A stretch of 64,000 nucleotides of DNA from Marinobacter sp. F3R08 (GCF_018860425.1 NZ_JAHKPI010000002.1:1-64000); one strand, 5' to 3'. Numbered from the stretch's first letter, positions 25,005 to 33,799 are shown. Translations and numbers: made by a program. Notes: generated by a model not told the origin, from the sequence alone.

Positions 25005-25287
25005 CTGAAACCAACTCAAGGCATTGAAATAGAAAGAGAAAAAAGAGCCTAAATAGGTTAATGAGTTAACCTAGAAATAGGAAAACAGGCGTCTCTTTTG
25101 AAGGGGATTTGAAAAGCGTTAGTGGTTGCATCTCAGACGGGCGTGAGACCCTATATTAGTTCAAAGTCCATCACTGCTGGAAGCCCACTCTAAACAAAAA
25201 TATGACAACAAAACTGATCATGCCTACAGCCCTCAACGCAACTGATGCAATCAGTGCCAAGAGCTTCAAGAACCCAGTGGTTCGATA

Positions 25288-26748
25288 ATGGAATACAGCA
25301 CAGGATTGCCAATGAGGGGGCTCATCCCCGTTCTCATTGAAAACCTGAGGAGTTTTCGCGATGGCTGGTGGTTGAAGCTCCTTTTACTGGCAGCAGTTTT
25401 TGGTGCTACTCCCGTTATTCGTTCCAATACCGTCCTCGTGTTAACCATCACAGGGATAGCGATCAGCATCTATACAGTCGCCCTCTGGAAGAGCTACCGG
25501 TATGAAAGATCCGGGAATAATTTTCACATTCGATCGGGGCTGGCTGAAAAGCTTCGCGTTCACCTGCACACGTCTCAAATCAGCAGAGTCGTCCTGGAAC
25601 GAAACCAATGGTGCCTACTATTAGGCCTGGTCAATGTCAGCGTTTACACCGAAGGAAACAACGAGAGCTCCGCAAGTATTCAATACATATCCAAAGAAAT
25701 GGCCCGGCAACTGGCCGGAGATCTGCTCCCTAAAGACAAAACAGAATTGAAGGACAGCGTGTTCTACCATTCATCATGGTTAGATGCGCTTCGGGGGGCA
25801 TGCCTTGTTCCTTCTAAGCAGCTAATAATGCCGGCATTGATTACCTTTGCGATAGTAATGCCCGTTCTGAACTCTTCAATCGACCGCCCTGATGAGGCGA
25901 TCCTGAAAGATGGAGCAGTTGATCAGGCAGCGAGCCTATTCACCACAGCCATTTCCCCAGGTGCCATCAGTTTTATCATCGTCATGCTCATAGTCTTGGT
26001 TGTCGGTCTTTCAATCTTGGCCCGCCTCTTTATCGCCTTTCCCTCATTTTTAGGTACAGAGATAAAACTACGGGACAACCAGATCTTTGTTCGATCTGGC
26101 ATATTTAGCCTGCGGCAATGGCGCTTACCACTCGTTGATATCGCTACTGTTGAGGTCAGAAACGGCTTCTGGCCTCGATTGTTTGGTGGCTCTGCTGTCT
26201 TGTTGCAAACCAGAGGCGCGGAACTACAACCTGGCATCAAGGGAAATTATCTGCCCTTTTTACCTCATGAAAAAATCGCGGAACTATTTGAGATCACCGA
26301 TCTGAAGCCGGTTGAATTGCCCAGAAGAAAACTAGAACTTTTCAACTTTCTGGTTGATGCAGGGCGCGTTCTGTTAGGTGCAAGCCCGTATCTGATTGCT
26401 GTGGCTCTCTTTCTACCCGTGACATTCTGGACAAGTCCAGCATTGAGCCTTTATGCCGCCGAAGCCGCAGGACTATTTCTTGCTCTGATGCTCTGGCGCT
26501 GGCGGCAGCACTGGAACTCCGGGATAGCGGCAACTGAAACTCACGTTACAGTTGGCCAGCGGCGATGGACGAATAACCACACTACAGCTCATATAGATGA
26601 CCTGCATGGCATGGAGTGCTACTCACTTCCGCTGGCCAAAGATCGACTGCTTGCGATTCGCCCTGGCCTTCCTGCGGTTGACCAGCACATAACCGCCGTA
26701 TCGCCATGGAGCCCAGAAAGCTGCATCTCTACCTGCAGAGCAAGATAG
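25288..26748 (+). CDS. Multi-pass membrane protein with repeated bPH2 (DUF304) domains, YdbT-like
   Basis: A 486-residue protein built like YdbT-type proteins, with hydrophobic pairs followed by soluble bPH2 units. Membrane segments are seen near residues 32-66, 178-200, 225-255 and 370-400. The soluble units contain SGLAEKLRVHLHTSQISRVV, SGIFSLRQWRLPLVDIATVE and ERQRRWTNNHTTAHIDDL-like repeats. The second unit (VRNGFWPRLFGGSAVLLQTR) is the clearest match. Function is unknown; relatives are membrane-surface adaptors. The ATG at 25288 has no strong ribosome-binding site, and the ATG at 25312 is an alternative. Confidence 0.7.
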   Translation: MEYSTGLPMRGLIPVLIENLRSFRDGWWLKLLLLAAVFGATPVIRSNTVLVLTITGIAISIYTVALWKSYRYERSGNNFHIRSGLAEKLRVHLHTSQISRVVLERNQWCLLLGLVNVSVYTEGNNESSASIQYISKEMARQLAGDLLPKDKTELKDSVFYHSSWLDALRGACLVPSKQLIMPALITFAIVMPVLNSSIDRPDEAILKDGAVDQAASLFTTAISPGAISFIIVMLIVLVVGLSILARLFIAFPSFLGTEIKLRDNQIFVRSGIFSLRQWRLPLVDIATVEVRNGFWPRLFGGSAVLLQTRGAELQPGIKGNYLPFLPHEKIAELFEITDLKPVELPRRKLELFNFLVDAGRVLLGASPYLIAVALFLPVTFWTSPALSLYAAEAAGLFLALMLWRWRQHWNSGIAATETHVTVGQRRWTNNHTTAHIDDLHGMECYSLPLAKDRLLAIRPGLPAVDQHITAVSPWSPESCISTCRAR

Positions 26749-26941
26749 ATCTGACAGCAACTACGGACTATTGCGCTTTCTGACCCCGTGGAACGTTTTG
26801 AGCTATTTGACTTAGTTCTGGCAACAAAATCGCATCCTCTCTGGATTTGCGCTCGCAAAACAGTGGGATCATGCCCTCTGATGACTCATTGAGCGCTGGA
26901 GGGCACATGATTTTTGATTCTGAAATACAGGCGACTAAGTT

Positions 26942-27163
26942 GTGAGTTGGGAACCTAAAAATCACGATGGCTTATTGATAGCCGTAGAGATCGAACTCGA
27001 CAATGATGTACACCTAATGCCATGTCCACTGATGAAGCACGCAAGCGGTCGCACAAACTACGACGCTATCCGGCAATACTTCGGGAAGCAGGACTACTGT
27101 GTCGGCCAAATTCTATCGATCCACCACGGAATGCTCAGCTTCCTGCAAGATCAGCCTCAATGA
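26942..27163 (+). CDS. Hypothetical protein, 73 residues (GTG start)
   Basis: The frame opens at GTG 26942 and ends in CAATGA, where ATGA is also the start of the next gene. That overlap is the main support for coding. The sequence (MSWEPKNHDGLLIAVEIELD, DYCVGQILSIHHGML) is soluble and mixed. There is no signal peptide and no recognised family. It is the first of three genes joined by stop-start overlaps. Confidence 0.5.
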   Translation: MSWEPKNHDGLLIAVEIELDNDVHLMPCPLMKHASGRTNYDAIRQYFGKQDYCVGQILSIHHGMLSFLQDQPQ

Positions 27164-27366
27164 CGTGTGGCCAGATAAATTCATCTACAAGCTGGTACGT
27201 GAAGATTTTTCTGGTAGCAACAGTATGCGCTGCAATGGCGGGTTTTAAGGCCGAGATCGTTGGTTTTCAAGGAACGGGGGTGGTTTATGTTTCAGCCGCA
27301 ATCGCGTTCATTGCTTCAATGGGCGTTTGTGCTGCACTTAAATTCTGTAAGGACATAATAGCGTGA
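27160..27366 (+). CDS. Small membrane protein, 68 residues
   Basis: The ATG overlaps the stop of the upstream gene (ATGA). After a short polar start (MTCGQINSSTSWYVK) there are two hydrophobic segments (IFLVATVCAAMAGF and VVYVSAAIAFIASMGVCAAL), giving a helical hairpin with both ends on the same side. It overlaps the next gene by GTGA. Not recognised. Confidence 0.55.
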   Translation: MTCGQINSSTSWYVKIFLVATVCAAMAGFKAEIVGFQGTGVVYVSAAIAFIASMGVCAALKFCKDIIA

Positions 27367-27623
27367 ACCTTCTGGCATTAACGCTACGCACGCCAAGTAC
27401 GAAGGAGCTTGTTGGCATCGGTGTGTTTCTGACTGCAGTAGCGCTGATTTTCACTGGCTTGCACTTTTCATTGGATGTCTCGTCCATAGCTCTCCGCAAA
27501 GCCTTTTTCGTTGTTTCTTCGTCGATGATGCTTGGCTCCGTCGGTATTTCCTTGGTTCAAAACGGGTGGCGTGTTCTTCCGATATACATGCTGGTCACCG
27601 GTTTCGCCATTTTTGCTCTGTAA
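27363..27623 (+). CDS. Small membrane protein, 86 residues
   Basis: Begins at a GTG that overlaps the previous stop (GTGA). Three hydrophobic segments are visible (LVGIGVFLTAVALIFTGLHF, VVSSSMMLGSVGISLV, IYMLVTGFAIFAL). It completes a three-gene overlapping unit at 26942-27623 that encodes one soluble and two membrane peptides, which may act together. Not recognised. Confidence 0.55.
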   Translation: MNLLALTLRTPSTKELVGIGVFLTAVALIFTGLHFSLDVSSIALRKAFFVVSSSMMLGSVGISLVQNGWRVLPIYMLVTGFAIFAL

Positions 27624-27722
27624 TCGTCGGCCAGCTACAAAAAGCCTAAAGGTCGCTTACCTTCCACACGTTGCATTTTCGAAATCACCGATACGATTTA
27701 GCTAGAACCACGGAGCTTTATC

Positions 27723-28193
27723 ATGAATCGTATCGGTCACCACGCAACAGGCGCTATTTCAGGCATTGGAGCCGCGTCTTACCTCGGGTTGCTTCAACCA
27801 AGCACCGCAATTTCCGCTGGTGTATGCATCATAGCTGGATGGCATGGAGGTGTGTTCCCAGATTCTGTAGAGCATGTCCGAGGACGTTATTGGGTCGCCC
27901 ACCGTACCGTGACACACTGGGTCCCGGCATGGATTGCTTTAGCGGTATGGTTATTCTGCAACCCAGAGGCCAGCGCCCTCCCCTACCCCGGTATTACCTA
28001 TCCTGCATTAGTCGGGTTTTCAGTTGGTGGTATCACGCATCTGGTTTTTGATTGGCCAAACCCAACCGGCATTCCCTGGTTACACCCGTGGAAGCGCCAC
28101 TCTTTGAAGCTTTGGAAATCGGGTAGAGCTGACACCGTTCTGATAGTAATTTGGGCTACGGCGATTAGCTCAATCTCCTACTCTCAGATCTGA
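27723..28193 (+). CDS. YdjM-like inner-membrane metal-dependent hydrolase family protein (second copy)
   Basis: A 156-residue paralogue of the protein at 4021-4488. The same three blocks are present: MNRIGHHATGAISGI at the start, AHRTVTHWVPAW in the middle and GGITHLVFDWPNPTGIPWLH near the end. The N-terminal GHH, the HRTVTH and the HLxFDW residues are the presumed metal ligands of the DUF457/YdjM family. The ATG at 27723 follows GGAG. Chromosomal YdjM in E. coli is LexA-regulated; no LexA box is evident here by eye. Two diverged copies on one plasmid suggest either separate acquisition or specialised roles. Confidence 0.78.
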   Translation: MNRIGHHATGAISGIGAASYLGLLQPSTAISAGVCIIAGWHGGVFPDSVEHVRGRYWVAHRTVTHWVPAWIALAVWLFCNPEASALPYPGITYPALVGFSVGGITHLVFDWPNPTGIPWLHPWKRHSLKLWKSGRADTVLIVIWATAISSISYSQI

Positions 28194-28323
28194 TCATGCT
28201 TTGTCACGACAAAACAAAGCGTTTTGGTAAAAGAAATAGCGCAAACCTTTGCCAATTATCCGTCCTATATCACTACTCTTATCCCCAGCTATCAGCACGT
28301 CTACGGAGTCAGGAGCCGAGAAG

Positions 28324-28734
28324 ATGAAAAGCTCATTTTGGATGGTTCACAGCCGCTATGGCGATGTTGGAATTGAACTCTACATGCGTTTGAGCCGTGA
28401 TCAACGAATTACATTCAGCGCACTTATGGCGAAGGCTGAGTTGGAGCGAATGACCGCTCGCATGATCGATGCCCTCTTTGGCATAACCGATCTGTCCAAA
28501 GCGCCAGATGCTGCCGGGAAGAACAACTGGCTCTCATACCAGGAGTATTCAAGGCGTGCGGATGAAATGCTCATCCAGACAATGAGTTATCGAGAACGAT
28601 ACCTCTCAATGGCAACCAACACTCGTCAAAGCAGGTACCACTCCACATGGGGTGAGCTCATATCTTCCGATCATCAAATGACCAACTCCGTGATAGCCAC
28701 ACAAAACAGGGCGCTCCTGACAGACAAAGCATAG
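28324..28734 (+). CDS. Hypothetical protein, 136 residues
   Basis: The ATG at 28324 follows GGAGCCGAGAAG. The sequence is helical and rich in Met and Arg (MRLSRDQRITFSALMAKAEL, ERMTARMIDALFGITDLSKA). It has no membrane segment. It precedes the antitoxin-like gene by 67 bases on the same strand, so it was considered as a toxin, but it shows none of the RES-domain residues expected for that partner. No family is recognised. Confidence 0.6.
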   Translation: MKSSFWMVHSRYGDVGIELYMRLSRDQRITFSALMAKAELERMTARMIDALFGITDLSKAPDAAGKNNWLSYQEYSRRADEMLIQTMSYRERYLSMATNTRQSRYHSTWGELISSDHQMTNSVIATQNRALLTDKA

Positions 28735-28801
28735 TTATCAACAGCTTTGTTCAGGATTTCTGTGGATAAGAGGGTTAACAGTAGGAAACAGAGGGTACCA
28801 A

Positions 28802-29236
28802 ATGGCAAGCAGCAAAGTGGTTCTGCCTCCCGAGATAGCAAAGTTTGATTTCCATTCGAAGCTCGGATTCGTAGCTCTTAAGGCCTTTTTCCGGATCTGT
28901 AGTGACTGGAACACAACTATCGATGAGCAAATGAAGTTGCTCAACGTGGGATTGATCGAGCTGGAGGATCTCCGCAAGACACCAGCTACTCCATTGAAAC
29001 GTGAGCAGCTGGTTCGAATTCGATGCTTCGTCCTGGTTTATAAATCTCTTGTTGGAAAATACAGCAGTATTCCAAGAGCAAATCGAGAGGTTCGAGCCCC
29101 GAAGTCTGGCCAGCCCTTTTTTGGTAAATCACCACTCCACCTGATGCTCAACGGCCATTTGATCGGCATCGCAACTGCCTGCAAAGCCATCAGTGGTGAA
29201 GTCCCAGAGGTTGAGGGTTTTAAGAAGGCATCCTGA
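28802..29236 (+). CDS. Xre/MbcA/ParS-like antitoxin-fold protein (DUF2384-like)
   Basis: A 144-residue protein with the layout of the MbcA/ParS antitoxin family. Near the N-terminus KAFFRICSDWNTTIDEQMKL followed by LNV resembles the family's F-RI-W-L-E-LLG block. The C-terminal FFGKSPLHLMLNGHLIGIAT resembles the toxin-binding G-SPLELL-G block. In complete systems the next gene encodes a RES-domain NAD-degrading toxin, but none is adjacent. It may be an orphan antitoxin or a DNA-binding regulator derived from one. AGAGGG lies upstream of the ATG. Confidence 0.6.
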   Translation: MASSKVVLPPEIAKFDFHSKLGFVALKAFFRICSDWNTTIDEQMKLLNVGLIELEDLRKTPATPLKREQLVRIRCFVLVYKSLVGKYSSIPRANREVRAPKSGQPFFGKSPLHLMLNGHLIGIATACKAISGEVPEVEGFKKAS

Positions 29237-29368
29237 TCTACCTGCCATAAACAGAGCGCCAGGCGCTGACGTGGGGAGCGTCTGCTCGCTCCCTTGCATA
29301 TTCATAACCAGTGATAACTTCAATTTGATATCCCCAGCTCGAACATAATGAAAGGGAGTAGAAACAGT

Positions 29369-30805
29369 ATGAATCGCGCAAAGCTTGCCGTTGCAGTATC
29401 GATGGGGTCGGCGATCGTCCTGTCCTCCGGTTGCGCTAGCTTCAACAACACCATGAGCGAACGCGGAGGTGTAATCATTGGAGGTATCGTGGGCGCGGCA
29501 GCCGGGGCTCTGGCATGCGACGGAGATCCCGGTTGCATTGCAGTCGGCCTGGTTGGCGGCATGGTGTTGGGAAACCTTTACGACAAGCGTCAGGAGGAAC
29601 TCCGGAAAGTAGCGCAAGAGAAAGGGATTGCCCTGGAAACGAAGTCGGTCAAGACCTTCAATTCCAGTAAGGACAATGGATTTGAACTCTCGATCAACGA
29701 AGGCGGTATGTTCGAGTCAGACTCTGCCCTTCTGAAGACAAGTGCCCGTATGGACCTGATGTCTGTCGCAACGATCTACCGCGATAAGCCGCAAAAGATT
29801 CTTGTTATTGGGCACACCGATGCTTCGGGGTCTGACGCATACAACCAGACGCTCTCTGAACAACGTGCACGCACAGTCGCAGAGCTGTTCCATGAAATTG
29901 GGGTGCCGTCTGATCAGATCTATTTCCAAGGGGCCGGCGAATCCCAACCGGTAGCAACTAACGATACCTCTGGCGGTCGCTCTACAAACCGTCGAGTAGA
30001 AATCATTGAAATCGACTCCGAGGAATCGTTAGCCGCCTACAACCTCCAACGCCAAAAAGACAAACGCTTTCTGGCGCACTCCAATAAGACCGCAAGCGAG
30101 AAGAAAACGATTCGTGAGAGGGTCCAGAAATCGCCAGCGCCAGTCCAAGTGCCGGAAGTCGTGGATGTCGAGCCTGTCGATGAACCAATGGCTACACCAT
30201 CGTTTCAAGCCATGGTCGATTTTGGTGGTCAGCCCGCATCGGCAGATTTCACTCAAATTCAAAAGGCCGCTGGCAACACTGATTCAAGTTCGAATGGTAT
30301 TAGCTTTTCTGTGTTCTCTGAAGCTGTCGCATCACCCGGAAATGACTTGTCTCCCTGTTATTTGGACTCGCCTCGGGTTACTGGAGACATCAAAAATCTG
30401 GGTAGCGGGGAAAAACTCGAAGTATCAGAACTTGATATGGCGGATTACTGGCCCGGCCTCAACGGGAACGTATGGCTGGATACAGTCAACGGACACATGA
30501 TCGCGTTCGATGAGCTTCGGATCAAGCGTGAAAGTGGCAAGCCGGAAGGTCGCCCGATTGTTCGAATCTACGAGAACGTAAAGCAGGACAAGACAGCTGA
30601 TTACGTAGCTGAACCACACATTGAGGCTTATCCAGGGGAGAAAGGCCTTTTGATGCGAACGTACTTTGCTGAAGGCCAGCCAGTTGAATGCATGGATGTT
30701 GTCATGCCCAACAACGGTGGGAAGACCGTCAAAGTCGGAATGTTCTATTACGGCGAAGGTGAAGGCCTCTACGAACAGGAAATCGCACTAAAGCGACTCC
30801 ACTAA
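29369..30805 (+). CDS. OmpA-domain outer-membrane lipoprotein
   Basis: A 478-residue protein. The signal peptide ends in the lipobox LSSGC (Cys22). A Gly-rich zipper follows (VIIGGIVGAAAGALACDGDP, then VGLVGGMVLG). An OmpA C-terminal peptidoglycan-binding domain spans about residues 95-215, with ILVIGHTDASGSDAYNQTLS, RARTVAEL and GESQPVATNDT...NRRVEI. The C-terminal 260 residues are not recognised. It should anchor in the outer membrane and hold the cell wall. It starts an operon with a multi-pass membrane protein and a vWA-like secreted protein. The ATG at 29369 is preferred over 29348 because it gives the normal lipoprotein leader. Confidence 0.8.
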   Translation: MNRAKLAVAVSMGSAIVLSSGCASFNNTMSERGGVIIGGIVGAAAGALACDGDPGCIAVGLVGGMVLGNLYDKRQEELRKVAQEKGIALETKSVKTFNSSKDNGFELSINEGGMFESDSALLKTSARMDLMSVATIYRDKPQKILVIGHTDASGSDAYNQTLSEQRARTVAELFHEIGVPSDQIYFQGAGESQPVATNDTSGGRSTNRRVEIIEIDSEESLAAYNLQRQKDKRFLAHSNKTASEKKTIRERVQKSPAPVQVPEVVDVEPVDEPMATPSFQAMVDFGGQPASADFTQIQKAAGNTDSSSNGISFSVFSEAVASPGNDLSPCYLDSPRVTGDIKNLGSGEKLEVSELDMADYWPGLNGNVWLDTVNGHMIAFDELRIKRESGKPEGRPIVRIYENVKQDKTADYVAEPHIEAYPGEKGLLMRTYFAEGQPVECMDVVMPNNGGKTVKVGMFYYGEGEGLYEQEIALKRLH

Positions 30806-30842
30806 ATAACGTTGAACAACTCCGCAGTATGAGGAAAAACAG

Positions 30843-32426
30843 ATGGATAGCATTCTAAGTGCGATCAACGAATACCGTATTATCCTGGGAGCCATCGTTC
30901 TCACTATCATCGCAACGCTTCTGGTGAAAAAGTTCTGGGATGAAGTTTCATTCTTTTGGCTGCGGGTCAAAATGAACATGCCGGTCATCGGGAAGATAAG
31001 CCGGCTGTCTAAGCAGCCGGGGCGTGATGAATCCGGGTGGTTCCATGCTGAGAAGGATCTCTGCGGGGAGTTCCGCCCCTATTTTGCAGAGGTTGATAAA
31101 GGCCCCAAGTTTTATCATAACTGCAAGAGTTATCTGCGGAAGGTCGATGAACTGGGCCGGGAAAAGCTTGGTTTCTTTGGCTGGATGGCTATTTGCATCA
31201 TGGTGTTCATTGAAGCAATGGGTTTCTCATACGTGCTGGCGGGTTTCACGATTCCCGGTGCTAGTGAATCTCTACAGCAGCAAGGTGCGGTTGGTATTGC
31301 TCTTCTGATTTCCGGCCTTCTTGTCGCCCTGACACATAAAACCGGTCACGAGCTGCATAACAATGGCCTCGTCAAAAAGGCACGTACTTGGTGGCATCAG
31401 AGTGACACTAATAGTGCAATGCACCCCAATACCAGCGTTTCCCTTGAGTATGACCATGAAGATGATAAAGACCCAGCGTGGCGGCAGATTCTCAGCCGTA
31501 TAAACACAAACGCTGCGGTTAAGCCTTCGTACAAAATAACGGTCAGTACCGCGATCTTTGTCCTCTGTGTGGCCGTAGGCGCAACCTACGTTCGTGGCCA
31601 GGTGCTCCAAACCGAACAAATGGAGATCCATCGAGCAGATGTAGGAGCGATCGGTGAGATGGCTGAATCAGCGTACTCTGCTGACCCTTATGCCTCCGAC
31701 ATTCCAGCTGAACTTCTGGATAGTCAAACCAAAACTGATGAAGTCGTTGACTCCCAGATCATGGACGCCAATCTCAAAGGCGGTTGGGCAACGTTTATCG
31801 TTCTGGCCGTGATCTTTATCTTCCTGCAAATACTTGGTGTGCTCATTGGTTTTAAAACAGGGTTCGGTGGGAAAGAGTCCAGAACGGCATACGATTTCAG
31901 TCACAAGTTCAGAAACCATGATGAGTTTGAGGCTTACCATGAGCGGAAGCGGAATCTTGTGTCTCAAATCGCTCAGAGAAACCTGACTAAACTCCAGTCG
32001 AAAATGTCCGACAAGCTGAACGCGACTGCTACCGACAAAGCAATGGTGAAGACGCTTGAGGAAGGTAACAGTCGCACGTTCCTCACTTATGCCCGCAAGT
32101 TCAGTCAGGAACAGAATTCCTATGCAGTCGAATCGTCTATTGAGCGCCGTCAGCGAGCCGCTAAGCTGGCTGAAAGTGAAAACCCAGAACATGGGCCGGC
32201 TCCGACGAAGATCTCGTCAGAGGAGCCTGAGGCCCTGCAGAGCGACTCTGCGTCTGGGCATGGAATTCCCGAGGACGTGATCCTGACCTGGATGGATAAG
32301 CTGGGATGGGATCGTGAGAGAACCATTGACCTCCTCTTGAAACAGCGTGCGAAGAAAGAAGCCGAGCGAAAGCCTGAGGTATCCGAAGAAGAAGCGCTTC
32401 GAATGATGGAGGAAGCCAACCAATGA
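30843..32426 (+). CDS. Multi-pass inner-membrane protein, second gene of the OmpA/vWA operon
   Basis: A 527-residue protein with five likely membrane segments (about residues 13-30, 107-130, 145-163, 230-248 and 313-335), a soluble loop between the third and fourth, and a long charged cytoplasmic tail from about 345. The tail begins with a basic helical stretch (YHERKRNLVSQIAQRNLTKL) and ends with VILTWMDKLGWDRERTIDLL followed by a Glu-rich end. No family is recognised. Overlap of its stop with the next start (ATGA) and the 37-base gap to the OmpA gene argue for one complex. It might be a transfer-associated scaffold. Confidence 0.65.
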   Translation: MDSILSAINEYRIILGAIVLTIIATLLVKKFWDEVSFFWLRVKMNMPVIGKISRLSKQPGRDESGWFHAEKDLCGEFRPYFAEVDKGPKFYHNCKSYLRKVDELGREKLGFFGWMAICIMVFIEAMGFSYVLAGFTIPGASESLQQQGAVGIALLISGLLVALTHKTGHELHNNGLVKKARTWWHQSDTNSAMHPNTSVSLEYDHEDDKDPAWRQILSRINTNAAVKPSYKITVSTAIFVLCVAVGATYVRGQVLQTEQMEIHRADVGAIGEMAESAYSADPYASDIPAELLDSQTKTDEVVDSQIMDANLKGGWATFIVLAVIFIFLQILGVLIGFKTGFGGKESRTAYDFSHKFRNHDEFEAYHERKRNLVSQIAQRNLTKLQSKMSDKLNATATDKAMVKTLEEGNSRTFLTYARKFSQEQNSYAVESSIERRQRAAKLAESENPEHGPAPTKISSEEPEALQSDSASGHGIPEDVILTWMDKLGWDRERTIDLLLKQRAKKEAERKPEVSEEEALRMMEEANQ

Positions 32427-33268
32427 TCATGAGCATCAGATCCGGAATTGCGAAAGCACTGACGGCCTGTCTGATCGCGGGGGCGGCTTCGGTCGCCCAC
32501 AGCGTGGGCCGGGATGACTTCCCCTCCTGCTACGGGCTGCTTGGAGGTGCCATTGATCCATTGCCAGCGCAGCGCGAATTGTTTGTTGTGATCGATCAAA
32601 CCCTGGAGTTTAACGTTCATTTGAAACGGCATGTCCACAGTAAGGTTCATGAATATTTGCAACCAGGTGACCGCATCACCGTTCTAACCTTCAGTGCATA
32701 CGCTGAAGGGCGTTATGCACAAATGCCACTCACGGGAGCTCTTGATCACGAATTGGATGAGGATGTCCGGTTTAAGACAGGGAAGACAGATCTACGAAAG
32801 TTCGATCGTTGCATGGAGCGGCAAAAGGCGTTTGTGCGTGGCGCTATTGACGAAACCTTGAAAACCGCGTTTGCAGAGGCCAGCACTGACCTTCCTAAGA
32901 CTGAACTGATGGGGTCATTGGTCAATTTCGGACAGGGCGCGATCAGTACCAGTGAGACTCCTGAGAAGGTGGTCTTGCTCGTCTCTGACATGATGGAGAA
33001 CTCTGACTCGGTTTCGTTCTATGGAAACGGTGGAATCACTAATCTGGATGTTCAGAAGACATTGAGTCGCACAAAGGAAGTGGGCCTATTGAGCCAACTC
33101 GATGGAGCTTCAGTGAACGTTATTGGGGCTGGAATTTCTGGTAATGATGGATACCTGAGCCAAACTGCAATGCAAAACATGCATGCTTTCTGGAAGACTT
33201 ACTTCGAGCATTCTGACGCCACGTTGGCCGGGTGGGGACAGCCTCAGCTTTTTGGCCCCATCCAATAA
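32423..33268 (+). CDS. Secreted vWA-like protein, third gene of the OmpA operon
   Basis: A 281-residue protein with a signal peptide (RSGIAKALTACLIAGAASVA HS). The body reads as a von Willebrand A fold: the first strand ends ELFVVIDQTLEF, a variant of the MIDAS DxSxS, then DRITVLTFSAYAEG, an internal VVLLVSDMMENSDSV and a late VNVIGAGISGND. vWA domains bind protein partners through a metal ion. The start overlaps the upstream stop (ATGA). A terminator at 33280 ends the operon. The protein should reside in the periplasm with the OmpA-domain lipoprotein. Confidence 0.65.
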   Translation: MIMSIRSGIAKALTACLIAGAASVAHSVGRDDFPSCYGLLGGAIDPLPAQRELFVVIDQTLEFNVHLKRHVHSKVHEYLQPGDRITVLTFSAYAEGRYAQMPLTGALDHELDEDVRFKTGKTDLRKFDRCMERQKAFVRGAIDETLKTAFAEASTDLPKTELMGSLVNFGQGAISTSETPEKVVLLVSDMMENSDSVSFYGNGGITNLDVQKTLSRTKEVGLLSQLDGASVNVIGAGISGNDGYLSQTAMQNMHAFWKTYFEHSDATLAGWGQPQLFGPIQ

Positions 33269-33279
33269 CAACCTTCCCT

Positions 33280-33307
33280 GCCCGGTTTCTCCAGCCGGGC
33301 TGCTTTT
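33280..33307 (+). terminator. Rho-independent terminator after the OmpA/vWA operon
   Basis: GCCCGG (33280-33285) pairs with CCGGGC (33295-33300), followed by TGCTTTT. The convergent gene at 33317 lies immediately downstream. Confidence 0.65.
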
Positions 33308-33316
33308 GTGATCGGC

Positions 33317-33793
33317 TTAAGTCCCTTTGAAGCTGCGAGCCAGCAAGTTCATAAGATCGGTCTTCGTCATGGACCGAGTGTTTTCGTGGAGCTGGTCCAA
33401 GGCCATCTCGGCCAACCAAAACACCTCGTCACCGGTCAGTGGAATGAATAATCGTTTCCCCTGGGTTGAGAGATCAATTCGGAGAACCGCTTCAGATTGC
33501 CATTGAAGTGAATAACTCTTGTTTCGAGCTTCGCCGTGGTACTTAAACTCGATACTTGGTGTGATCCGTAGCACACAAGCGCAGAACCGTGGCAGTTCAG
33601 TCGAGCTCACCTGAATGGTCAGCTTCTCATCCCAGCGGACCTCCCCTTCAGCTGCTGGGGCAAGCTCCAGGTTTAGAGAGCTCTCGCGGTTGCGTTTAGT
33701 CGTGACCTTCTGGATGGTGCATGCCACCTGGGGACGGAAATACTTTAGCGCTTCTCCGAACTGACCATCTGCACTGGCGGGCTGTCGTTTCAT
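33317..33793 (-). CDS. Hypothetical beta-rich protein, possible DNA-binding regulator
   Basis: A 158-residue protein from the ATG at 33793. It is basic overall, with alternating strands (SLNLELAPAAEGEVRWDEKL, TIQVSSTELPRFCACVLRIT, LRIDLSTQGKRLFIPLT) and a terminal helix (GDEVFWLAEMALDQLHEN). Such a strand-rich body with a C-terminal helix is reminiscent of PC4/Whirly-like single-strand DNA-binding proteins, but this is only an impression. Two GACACCAA-type repeats overlap its upstream region (33800-33855) and suggest autoregulation. Confidence 0.6.
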   Translation of the reverse strand: MKRQPASADGQFGEALKYFRPQVACTIQKVTTKRNRESSLNLELAPAAEGEVRWDEKLTIQVSSTELPRFCACVLRITPSIEFKYHGEARNKSYSLQWQSEAVLRIDLSTQGKRLFIPLTGDEVFWLAEMALDQLHENTRSMTKTDLMNLLARSFKGT

Positions 33794-33799
33794 TCTTTG

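Noticed and set aside
28324-29236. A complete RES-Xre toxin-antitoxin pair
   Set aside because: The neighbour of the antitoxin-like gene lacks the Arg, Glu and Ser residues and length of a RES toxin.
29369-33268. A Zorya-type defence system
   Set aside because: An OmpA domain and a multi-pass membrane protein are present, but MotA/MotB-type motor residues and the ZorC/ZorD or ZorE partners are not seen.
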